Positions 22,401-34,709 of a stretch of 64,000 nucleotides of DNA are shown here, piece after piece. The notes under the pieces are model-generated. The model ran no database searches, had not been told where the DNA came from, and saw only the letters and a program-made list of their open reading frames with translations. Source of the DNA: Blasia pusilla (Eukaryota; Marchantiophyta; Marchantiopsida; Blasiales); assembly GCA_050084515.1 (NCBI GenBank), contig CM114274.1, positions 17,608,001-17,672,000 of the forward strand. The letters are read 5' to 3'. Every line of letters begins with the position of its first letter. Position 1 is the stretch's first letter. Both the position numbers and the translations under genes were made by a program.

Positions 22401-23696
22401 AAACTCGTCTACACCCTCCCCCTTGTCTGACGATGATACAGAAGGAGGTCGAGGTGGTCCCTCACGTGGAGACCCTCGAAACCTCAGGCCACTCCGCGTA
22501 GAACCCCTACAACTACTCTCATGTTCACCACATTGCCTCTCAAAGTCCCAAACGGAAGCCGTGATGACCCTCGTGCCCCTCTCACTCGAGCACTCTCAAC
22601 CTCGTGAGTAATCCCTCAATCACTCATCCCAAACATGCGGCACTCGATCTACACTCTCCCTCCCCGAGATGTGTAACGTGCGGCAACAAGTGGCGGTGCA
22701 GCAAATAAACCAGGCTATCATCTCATCGACAACCTACCCTCAACTTCAGACATCCCACACACGTCTATGTCCCCTAAACCACATACATAAATGATGCTCT
22801 TAGCATCCACACAACCCAATATCCCCAAATAAACTACTTAAATCTCAGAATCCCTCACGCGTGCAGGGTAAAGGACCAGAATGGCTAACCTGAACACATG
22901 TCAATGTCGATCCTCAGCAATTGCAAATCTCGACCCCAACTCGGCCGTGGAGATAACTCCTCCAATCAGCAAGTCATACTCCTCCCGTATTGATGCTGCT
23001 CAAAACTCCTCGATAGATAGTGCGATTCCAGCGGAACGGTGCGGCGTTGCAGGCGGCACGGAACGGCTACAAACAGCATGGCCCTCGATGGTGGGATGTG
23101 GCACTCGGCGGCATACCCTCCTCAATAAAAAATAAACCCACACTCAGCTCCATAATGACAATGCGGCTCCGCAATCGAGACGATGCAGTGCGGCAATCGG
23201 CGGCCGTGGTGCATTGCGGCTACGAGCGTCATGGCACGGCATCCGATTGTCGTCAAGCGGCTACCAATCACAACATAGCAGCATGAAATCAAAACTCAAA
23301 CACCATAATTGGAGGTCATCTGCCATCACTAGTTGATGATGAAACTTCGATGATGGTGGCGGCCAAAACAAAGTATGTGGTGGCGACGCAAGTCAGAGAA
23401 TCAACGAACATCGTGGAAGACCCTCCACTCCATAACAGCGGAAATGGCAACCAAAGGGTGGACAACGGACGGTGGACCGTTGACGGTGACGGTTGACCGT
23501 TGATGGTGACAGCCGACCGGTGACAGTGACGATGATGGTTGACCATTGATGGTGATGGCGGACCATTGACGGTGACTATGACGCCGACAACGGCCGCCGG
23601 CTGCCGGCGTGGCGACTGGTTTAGGGTTTGAACAATTTAACCCTAAAAATCGCCTAGCAATGGCAGTTTTGCAAGATTGACCATAAATGTTTGCTC
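22401..23696 (-). other. 5' leader of copy A
   Basis: Non-coding sequence upstream of gag. It shares long blocks with 5460-6432 in copy C, so it belongs to the element. Between 23455 and 23580 it holds an imperfect array of GGTGACGGTTGACCGTTGAT-like units of about 20-30 bp. I did not find a primer binding site. Confidence 0.6.
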
Positions 23697-24574
23697 ACAA
23701 CTCCAAATTGCACATCGTTTTTTGCACAGCGTGCCCAACTTCACGATCTATACCATCGTAAAAAAATATTGAGAATTGAACATTTCAGTAAAAACTGATG
23801 GGGACTATTGTAAAGCCCAATGTCTCTTTCTCCTACACAAAATTTGGTAGAACTTATGCGCTGATTTCTCCCAACGAAAATGGTACTCTTCCACACAATG
23901 GCCACCCTTCCACACACAAAATTGGCAGATACAAAGAACAATCAAAGCAGCCCTTGCTCCGGTGAGCACTCCCATGAGCCGCTGAACGGGGAACACGGTC
24001 CCCAACCTCGAAAAACAACGAGTGACCAACGAGCTCCCCCATGAAGCTCTCTCACTCTCTCATTCTCTCTTTGTAAAGTAAGATCCAATCTCTTTACACC
24101 AACTCACTCCATAGCCCTCAAAGGTGTGCACTCTCTCTCATGTCAAACCAAACCCACTCTCCTAATGAGAGGCTTGGGTTACACTCACAAGGCAAGGGAC
24201 CATAGCTCCGCCGCCTCATGCCAAGAGGTTCAACTAAGAGAGAATGAGCTCTCAAGCTCTCTATCGTGGAGGTATACCCCCTTCCCTCTCCCAAGCCCTC
24301 TCAACAATAACCTATGCTCGTAGGTCATCTCCTTGGCTCTTGACCCGTTGTAGCGGTCAAGGGCCAATTCTCAAAGTGGAAAGTCAACTATCCCCAACAT
24401 GGAAACTTACCCGAAATAGTAAGTTTCTATATATGGCTCCAAATGAGCTGAAACGAAGGGGAAACATGCTCTCCCAGGTTTCCCGGGGCCTCAACAAGTC
24501 ATCCTTGACCTCTTGGGCCTGTCCTCCACTAATCATGCAGACGATTTGCTAGATCCCATCGATCTATCCTAACA
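23697..24574 (-). repeat. Repeat R beside copy A, possible 5' LTR of the DNMT-gypsy
   Basis: On the minus strand this segment starts TGTTAGGATAGATC at 24574. It matches 6807-7776 over its whole length and 44003-44733 over most of its length. In copies A and C it lies the same way round and about 1.3 kb upstream of gag, which fits a 5' LTR. In copy B it lies inverted within the element, so R also occurs alone. Confidence 0.6.
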
Positions 24575-25238
24575 GTTATGACATATTCCGTATTTGCATT
24601 GGGGAAGGAGATTGTGGACCTCTGCTTGGACCGTGTGAGGAAGCTTGTGGACAATTGTACAGGATTGCAAGAATTTCTAGTATTCAATGTTGTAGGAGGT
24701 GAAACATGTTCTGGTCTTGGTTTTATAAATCCTAGAGCGTCTATCCATCCACTACGGAAAGAAATCAAAACTTGGATTTACAATATATCCTTCTCCCAAG
24801 GTGAGGAAGTTGCAGAACAACTCCTCTGGTATCGTACTGATTACCACTGATTCTTCACAAGAAACGATCGATGACTCTGGGAACTACATGCATGAAGTAT
24901 AACCTTTCTCTATATACCATGCACATGTAAGGGATTGGTGCCTAGCAGTATGACAGAGTCTTGTGTGGTGCAGGTTTCAACATTTGTGGTAGAGCCATAC
25001 ACCAGTGTTTTGTCAACACACTCACTTCTAGAGCAAAGAGATGTTGCAGTGTTTCTCGTTAATGAGGCTATCTATGATATTTGTAGACACTCTAGATATC
25101 GAACGATCAACTTACACCAATCTCAACTACCTTATCTCGCAAATAATTTCTTCCTTGACCACATCTCTTCGGTTTGATGGGGCTCTTAATGTGGACATGA
25201 CTGAGTTCCAGAAAAACCTTGTCCCATATCCGCGTATG
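24575..25238 (+). pseudogene. Alpha-tubulin pseudogene fragment with intron remnant
   Basis: The plus strand encodes [34 protein letters not shown], then [28 protein letters not shown] and, after a frameshift near 25090, [35 protein letters not shown] and NLVPYPR. This corresponds to about residues 108-264 of alpha-tubulin. The GTP-binding GGGTGSG loop is damaged (GGETCSG). The match is lost at about 24730-24965 and resumes after TGGTGCAG, which looks like an intron 3' splice site, so this is a fragment of a genomic tubulin gene and not a processed copy. Both ends of the gene are missing. Confidence 0.93.
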
Positions 25239-25267
25239 AGAATAATATACATATACATGCACTATTA

Positions 25268-27249
<1,982 letters not shown>

Positions 27250-28925
27250 GGAGCCACCTCAACTTCCGCCCGTAGCTGGATCGTCATCACTAGACATTGG
27301 GTCTGGTGACGAGATCGCAATCAGGGACAATGTTACGTGGCTGGAGATGGAAGACATGAGTCATCGAGGCATACGTCATTTATTAGATGGGGTGGACACC
27401 ATTGATTTAGAAGACTTCATCCAGGAGTTCGACACATGGTACGACTTTTAGGAGATACCTTTTATGGCATGGAAGGGTTTGTTCCAGCACTTGGAGGGTC
27501 CTCCGATGGATGACTACATGGAGTTCTGATCACTATATTCAGTGGAGATCCATGCTTGGAGGATGTATTGGGCTTTAGGATATGTATCTACTAGTGGCCA
27601 CAAGGCGTATGATGGGATACTGACGTTGGAGAGATCCACACCAGTAGCGCAAGTACTAGATGGAGAGAAGGGTAGTGACATGGGTGAGGTGGTAGAGACC
27701 TCTGTTGGTAGAGGACAACCCAATTTCAGTCCCATAGTGGAGTTCTGTCGATAGTTGGGGAAGAGCTACCAAGGCGTACGGACGGACAAGCTGAAGAGTC
27801 TACAGATTTTCAGCGAAGATCAAGTGAGAGTTTGCGAGAGGCATTCACGCGTATGAGGAGATTGATCATTGTCACTTATGGAGTGACTGAGGCACAGTGA
27901 GTCAAGTATTGGTACGCAATTTTGGATAGGAAACTACAGAGGAGATTCTGAGATGCGGTGCTGATTCACACAACGAAGCCCACATTGAAGGTGGTCTTCG
28001 AGTTGTCTGAGCGTATTGAGCTCAACATGAGTGAGGAGTAGGTAGTGACCATTGGATTTTCTCAAGAGGCAACGAGTCCGAGCGACGGAAACCCCCAAGT
28101 GCCATAGTGAGCACCAGTACCACGGGAGTGGGCCAGTGTGCCCAGAGAGCAAGGCGGACATCGTGAGCCTATGAGGCAATGACCTATACCTACGTATGTT
28201 GCCCAACAAGGACCCATGATGTCTTCTTGGACATGTGGTGGGCCCCATAGGTAGAGGGACTCCCCACAGCATGGGAGAGGGCCATGGGCGCCTTGGATTG
28301 TCAAGATCCACAAAGGATGGCCCCACCATAATTATAATGTGACTATTACCATCATTTTGGTCACACTACATATAGGTATTTCAATCTTCGCCAAGAGGTG
28401 TGACTGGAGGTGGGGCGAGGGCATGGGGGTGGTCGTCTTGGAGTAGGTGGAGGTGGTCGAGGTCCATGTGTTGGCAGAGGAGATGGACCGCGGACATCAG
28501 ATACGGCACTTCTCTCGTGCATCGACCAGTTGGAGCAGAGGATTGTGGCCATGTCCGCGACACAGCCAGGGACAGAGCCAAACCCGAGAGCATCAATGAC
28601 GGGTGGTGCCTCCACCTCGTACCAGGATACGTGTGAGGATTTTTTTGGACTTGGATTTATGTGCAGTGCGGCTCAGATAGAGGTTGTTGCTATGGTGGCT
28701 CGGGATGCTATGAGAGTGACCCAACCATCACGAGGTGGGATAGAGATAGACTCACATGAGGGGATTGATGGACGGCAGGCTAGCTAGGTTGCACAGTCCT
28801 TTACGTTGTTAGAGGCATTACACACCCCATCGATTGTGCCTAGACGACCAACGGTGACCACACCTGGGGGAGAGACGTCAACTTCACAAGGAGTTGGAGA
28901 GTTGACTCCTATGACGGCTCATACA
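27250..28925 (+). pseudogene. DNMT-gypsy copy E: gag and nucleocapsid
   Basis: The plus strand reads NVTWLEMEDMSHRGIRHL, DTIDLEDFIQEFDTWYDF, then after a stop FMAWKGLFQHLEGPPMDDYM and VEIHAWRMYW, matching copy A gag block by block. SLYSVEIHAW follows another stop. Later parts give FSPIVEFCR, RTDKLKSL, FELSERIELNMSEE and a damaged knuckle SSWTCGGPHR followed by a stop. The tail to 28925 is a gag-protease linker with low similarity. At least six stops or shifts are present, so it is a relic. No protease, DNMT or pol follows. Confidence 0.8.
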
Positions 28926-28932
28926 GAGTCAA

Positions 28933-29424
28933 TGTGGACCACATTGTTGGAGATGGCCACTAGGGTGAGCTACGCTCCAGGTTGCACGTCGAAAAAGTCC
29001 GTGTCAGTGGACTTGTCTGTCCTGAGGATAAACATGTCCGTGCCATCCTAGATGTAGGCTCCATGAGCCCGCGTTGCTCGTGGCCCGCGCACACGGAGCA
29101 TTTCATCCTTGCCCGGCCAGTGCGCATCACGCCCGACGCTTATGTTTTGTTCGAGCCCGTGTCGAGGACAAGTGTGGACCACATTGTTGGAGGTGGCCAC
29201 TAGGATTAGCCACGCTCCAGGTTGCACGTCAAAAAAGTCCGTGGCAGCGGACTTGTCTGTCTTGAGGATAAACATGTCCGTGCCAGCCTAGGTAAAGGCT
29301 CCATGAGCCCGCGTTGCCCGCGGCTTGCACCTAGGCCCGCGTACACCAAGCATTTCATCCTTGCCCGGCCAATGCACATCACGCCCGACGCTTATTTTTT
29401 GGTCGAGCCCACGTCAAGGACAAG
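28933..29424. repeat. Tandem duplication with a 240-bp unit
   Basis: The unit starting TGTGGACCACATTGTTGGAG at 28933 recurs at 29173 with about 90% identity, through CTCCAGGTTGCACGTC, AGTCCGTG and GCATTTCATCCTTGCCCGG, and ends near 29424. The second unit carries about 11 extra bases. Confidence 0.9.
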
Positions 29425-30599
29425 TTTGGCCCATGTCACGCCCTTCAATTCGTCGCCTTGGGCCTTACCTTGCATGTGGGCTCTAGGGCCCATGTACAGC
29501 CCATGCGCGGACTCTATCGCCCGCGACCGAGCTAGCATGCGGGCTCGCGACGCCCCCCTTGACCCGCACCCCCCCTCCCTAGCCCGCATGCAGGCTACGA
29601 GCCCATCCGCCCCCGCCGTGATGCCCCCCTACCCGCATGCGGGTCCGCAAGCCCCCCACGCCCCTCCTGGCCCTGTGCAAGCCCGCCGCCCATCGGGCGT
29701 GATGCGCTCGCCGATCGTTGCTCTCACCATAGCCTCCCATTGGTCCCGCCGTAGCCCGCCGTCAACGGCCCAATTGTTGGCGCCCACGTGGCACCCACAT
29801 GGAGCCAGTGTCTTGCGAACCGTGCGGGGACACATGGCGGCGTGGGAGTGGCTGGGGCCAAGTTTGAACTTGGCCCCATCCCACTCCCCTTCCCGCTCCC
29901 TTCCCCTTTTATCCCTTTTGGGTGAAACCCATAAGGGAAGGGCCCGCAAGGGGCCCCAAAAATGTACATATGGAAGGGGGGGTTAAGGGGTTAATTACCT
30001 AATTATCACTAATTTCCCCTATTTATCCAGTTTTAAAGTGACATTTGGATTAGGCTCCAAAATTTTATGGTGCCTTGATAGGTAAGGGCTTTCAAGGTTA
30101 GGAGGATTTTTGGAGAAATCCCTTGGGTGCCTTTTGGGGATGCTTGGATTTGTTTTTGGGACCAACTTGGATATTTGCCCTCCTTGTTGCATCCTAAAGA
30201 AACTACAATTGACTCCACATTAGGTGAGTGTTTATGAGTGTGGAAACCTCTTTTTTCAGTTAACTTGTTTGGTGATTTTGATGTTCCAATTCATAGACCC
30301 GAGTGTCTTGATTTGTTTCATTGGTTCTCCTTAGCACATCGGGGATGTGGAGGTGATCAAGGAACCTTATCTAAACACGCCCATATCTACCTATTCCCTT
30401 TAGTGCCCAACCCTAAACTTAGACAGACGTTCCTTCATTCACGCGCCCGTACATTCTAAGCCATTGTTTTAGCATCTCGCGTCATTATCTTTTTGGTATT
30501 TTCTTATCTCAACATGTACATTTCTTTCTCTTGTATTTTTAAAATATTTTATTATCTTCTTCATCTGAGGGAAATATCTAGTGGGGTTGGATCATCGAG
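29425..30599. other. GC-rich then AT-rich non-coding stretch
   Basis: 29425-29780 is very GC-rich, with many GCCCGCATGCGGGC-like half-sites, similar in style to 41060-41350. Long frames here result from GC bias. After 30000 the sequence becomes AT-rich, with no gene seen. Confidence 0.45.
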
Positions 30600-31934
30600 A
30601 GGGGGAGAGAACCAAAACAAGTGCAACGTTGGTGCCAAGAGACAAAGAGCAAATTTTAGGAATGATTTCAACATGGCCGTAAGAGAGGCATGGTTAGACT
30701 GGTTTTTCCAACTTTCTTTAGATAAGAGACGATCCTACATTTTGAGAGATATGGATGGTTTCCATGACTACACCTTAGAATTGCAAAGATTTTCCAATAG
30801 AGTAGCAAAGGCATTTGACTGGGAAATGGATGTCGCGGAGGCTAATAGGTTAACTAAATTTTATGCCCAACAAGATGTTAACCTGGAGAGAGTGTATATT
30901 GATCTCAAGACATATAAGGATGAGAAGCAGAATGCTATAGAGTCGGCTCTCCTAGAAAGATTTCGTGTAGAGTTAAGAAGTACTCTCAACATCTTTTCAA
31001 GGGACGTAGTACTTCTCTAGGGCTGACATTGAGCGTTCCATGTGTAATAACATTGATTTCTAGTAAGAATATATAGTAGGACATGACCCGAGCGATATCG
31101 TGGGAACCAGTTTACACAAAATTTTGTACCATTGTAAAATAAACGGAACTCATGGCTTTAGGGAAGAAATGTACTATTGCATGAAGGTGTATAAGGAATC
31201 ATCTCTATCAGGATCTAGAAAATTGATGATGCGCGAGGAGTTATTTGCGAGTATTTTACATTGTGGTGTCTTTCGCATGGTGGGAAGGTTTATCGAGGAT
31301 CCATCGCGCGCCATTTTTCCATATTGGAATGGTAGACACCTCGAACATTGGCTGCGAGCATGCCATAACTTGAAGAAGGGCGGGGATAATCTAGGAGAGT
31401 TGGAAAAGATGAGATGTCTCACAATAGCATCAAATGTCGTCCAGCTTGTGGTTGCCCTTCTTGGTACCATGGAGATTGTCCACAAGCGTGGAGTTTTTCA
31501 TACCGACCTCCATGCTAGAAACATGTTCATCCATCTTGGATCCAACTCTAGCCTATACATCGGCGTTGGAGATTGGGGAAATGCCATGTGGTTTGATGAA
31601 ATCTTAGAGTCTCCTCATAGATGGTGGCAGCATGAACAAAAAAATCATGTTGGGCATATAGCTACGGAGTTGACAATAGGGCCTTGTAGAATCTCCCTTT
31701 TAGCAAGGCGACTAAAATCTATGCCCTATGAATGATTGTGAAGAATTTGAACTATGTGATATACAACCTCTCTATCGGGAATGATCGAGCAAATGTGAGA
31801 TTTACTTTTTTGGAAAGGATTCAAAAGTGGGCATTGGCTCTAAATCCCTCTAATTGCAAAAGCTTAGAGTGGGTCTTTGAAAGGAGAGTTCAAGAAGTCA
31901 CGGTTGAAGTGGTCGGAGCGGGCGGAGCGGGCGG
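30600..31934 (+). pseudogene. Decayed gene, 5' part: N-terminal region and protein-kinase-like domain
   Basis: Frame 30493-31020 has NDFNMAVREAWLDWFFQLSL and LERFRVELRSTLN. A shift and two stops lie near 31070. The kinase-like part then shows the nucleotide-binding Lys in YCMKVYKES (31170-31195) and a helix-C Glu in MMREELFASIL. It also shows the catalytic loop HTDLHARNMF (about 31500-31530, HRD changed to HTD but Asp and Asn kept) and the metal-binding Asp in VGDWGNA (DFG changed to DWG). The C-lobe resumes after shifts near 31690-31735 (SKATKIYAL, MIVKNLNYVIYN, ERIQKWALAL). No glycine loop could be recognised. All key catalytic residues are present, so the ancestor was probably an active kinase. 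I do not recognise the exact family. Confidence 0.65.
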
Positions 31935-33870
31935 AGCGGGTGATTGGAGAATTTGCACGGAAAGTGGAAGATAATGAGTGGACAAAGGATTGGGCTTTAT
32001 TCAATGGTGTCCGAAAGTACGAAGACCTCCCCAAGAGGAAGAGGAAGTTAGTGAGCAAGGTATTTGTTCAGCTCAAAGTCACGGAGTTGATGAAAGATAT
32101 GGAGGTTCAATATGGCGATGTGGATGAGGGATCTTCGAGAAGAGATAAGAGACCAAGAGAAGAAGATAGTATAATCCCACTGCCACACTTTAAACGAGCA
32201 AGAGTGGAAGCTTCATCACCATGAGCGACATCACACCATTATCAGCAAGGTGGATTTTCAAGGAGCCTTAGAGCCATACTATATTCCTTGGATGGTGAAA
32301 GGAGAAATCGTCGTGATGAAGAAGATATACAAGAAGAGAGTGGAGATGAAGGGCGAGTGCAGATGGGGGCAAAGGATAGACGAGATGGTTTGAATGACCT
32401 CTGTGTAGGTTGTAGTACGAGCTTTGATGAGCCTATGGAGAGTTCTAATCGCCTTATACATATTGGTGCTCCTCCCCGAACCTTTCATGGGGATAGTGCT
32501 CCAGATCATAGCGAGGTAATATCTCGTCTATTAGAGTTGGAGAGTTTAATAACAAATTTCCAATGCAATTTTGATTTGGCAGCGGAATTCAAAATTTTGA
32601 AGGGGAAGTATGACTAGTTATAGGAGAAGCACATCTGATTGAAGATAGAGATGGAGAGACTTTTGAACGAATCTATTGCCAAAGATGACCTCCATAGAAG
32701 GCAAACAGTAGTAATGGTTGACCACAGAGAGCAGTGGAGAAGAGCATACGAGAACATCATGGCAAGATGAAAACAAGAGATAGATGAACTGTTGCGGTGG
32801 AGAGCAAGGGGTAACGTGGGAGAACTCACCCCTGAGACAACTCTACTTGAGGGTGGTCTCGTGAAGGAGGTTGATATGATCTTATTTCAACCTATCGAGC
32901 AATGGTGGCCTCCCGCTCTACGGGCAGCATGGGACAATGTTGTAGATCCAAACGCTTCAAACTTTGCCTCTATGATGTTGGCACCAACACCTCTTAATCC
33001 AAGCATACAAGTGCACGATCTTCCTGATGAGATGAAGGCAATCGTAGTAAGTGAAGGAGGGGCCCTCATGCCAAACAACTGGCCCAAATGCATGATATGC
33101 TTCAACCCTATTGCTGTAGAAGGTTGCTACGTGACAAGCACATGTAAAGCTTGTTATTGGCATCCATATTGTCTTCAAAAGGCTATGCTATTGTCTCACA
33201 AGTGCCCAACTTGTAGACAAGCTTGGTCGGGTAGACTCTATCACCTTTTCGGCATATCTTTCCACGCTCCCAATGACAATGCACCATCCACATCTTGCAA
33301 GCGAACCCATGAGCAAGAAAATTTAACTTTTAGTTTGGGACATTGTAGCCCCGATCGAACTATAATCCTGAAGTGAACATAGATGGGATGGTTGAAGTAG
33401 AAATCCCTTGTCAATAGAGAATTGATCGGGAAATACGAGCGTGGCTAGTCCGCTTCATTGACATGTACGATCAAGGAGAGCTCATCCACAGAACAACCAT
33501 TGCTCTCCAAAATCAAGAGGCCGAAAACTTCTTCTTTGCTTAGAGGTTGAATCCATAGGAAGTTCGAGACTCCCTCAACACAACTCGACAACTTGTGCTA
33601 AACCATCATCAAAATCCATTGGTGGATGACGTTGTTTTGAGGAGACTAGAATTGATCTTACCACCTTTCTTATGGCAAGATATTCCTCAAGGACTAAAGG
33701 CGGATATCCTTGAACATATTATTACCCTCGTCGAATGCAGGAGGAACTCATTGGATTCTTCGAGAGAGAGTGGGAGATATTTCCAACACAGCCAACACAA
33801 TAAATTGATAATGGTGAAGCCAATGTTGAGTTGGAAAGGATTATTCCTCATGGAGGTGGGACGCGCGTGA
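31935..33870 (+). pseudogene. Decayed gene, 3' part: basic region, coiled coil and RING-like zinc finger
   Basis: Probably the continuation of the kinase-like relic. Frame 31877-32224 has lysine/arginine-rich stretches (KRKRKLVSK, RDKRPREED, HFKRARVE) that resemble nuclear localisation signals. Frame 32288-32617 is charged (RRNRRDEEDIQEESGDEG) and ends with heptad-like LLELESLITN. After stops, 32640-32790 reads like a coiled coil (MERLLNESIAK, REQWRRAYENIM). Frame 32792-33376 holds a zinc finger: CMICFNPI, CKACYWHPYC and HKCPTC at about 33090-33220. This fits a RING-like cross-brace, although one cysteine of the classical spacing is not obvious. 33595-33870 may be a further piece. Whether it was one protein with the kinase part is inferred from order and strand only. 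Confidence 0.5.
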
Positions 33871-34709
33871 CTAGAGCTAGGGAAAGAGGAGGAAGAGTTG
33901 GTGGGACGTCTACACCGGTGTTACATATATTTGATGATAAATCAGATAAGATAGAATGAGTGCATATTTATATCTTTGTAAGCTACATAAGTATTAGGTT
34001 CCTCTCAATCCAAATGTTTTGTGGGATACTCCTCATTTTTTGTAAAAACATTTTCAAAAAATTTCAAAATATTCCACTAAGGAGACTTGTGAATGTGAGC
34101 CGATCACAAATGTTGTCCATGAAGTGAGTTCATGAAATGGATGAAAGATTTCTCTTGGGTTATAAGTTCTTGGATAAGGTGGAAGGTACGATAATTGAAA
34201 GGTTTTTTTATATAAATTTAAATAGTTTATTTATTACTAACTTGTCAAAATAAGTGATTTTCTTTTGTTTATTGAAAGATGGGATTGGAAAAGGGATCAA
34301 TTTTTTTTCCAAAATTAATGAAGGAAAATATGTGTTTGAATTGAATTGTAAAGGAAAATAATGTATGAATTTTGTTTAGTGACCAATATTGCATGGGGTA
34401 GAATTCAAAAGGGATTTGGATGGAATAGAAAACAAATTTAACTTATTAATTCATATTTTATTTAATACTATAATAGGTGAATATAAATATTACTAAATTT
34501 GTAAAATTTTGAAAATGTTAGATAAATAAATTATTTGTGCCTTGCTTCATATGTAATGGAAAGGGACATTTAATTTTAATGGAGAAGGAATAGGTTTGGT
34601 TTGAATTTTATGGAAGGGTGAATTTACTTATCAGACCAAGATATCATTTACATTTGATTTCAGGAGTGTAATTACTTACAAGAGTGAAATGTAATAACTC
34701 TTCTAAGAT
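33871..34709. other. AT-rich spacer
   Basis: No coding match or repeat family member seen between the decayed gene and the satellite. Confidence 0.5.

Larger units (their letters stand above)
15380..24574 (-). mobile_element. DNMT-gypsy copy A: Ty3/gypsy retrotransposon carrying a DNA methyltransferase
   Basis: Reading the minus strand from 24574, the order is repeat R (possible 5' LTR), leader, gag, zinc knuckles, protease, DNMT, RT, RNase H, integrase and the first cysteines of a PHD-like finger, where the copy breaks off near 15380. The pol order with integrase last is that of Ty3/gypsy. No 3' LTR is seen. Each domain has one or more frameshifts or stops, but nearly every catalytic motif can still be read, so the original layout is clear. 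The flank at 24575 is an alpha-tubulin fragment, so the R boundary may mark the insertion point. Confidence 0.88.

Noticed and set aside
29222-29986. 254-codon plus-strand frame
   Set aside because: It spans the tandem duplication and the GC-rich tract. Its Pro/Ala/Arg-rich content follows from base composition.
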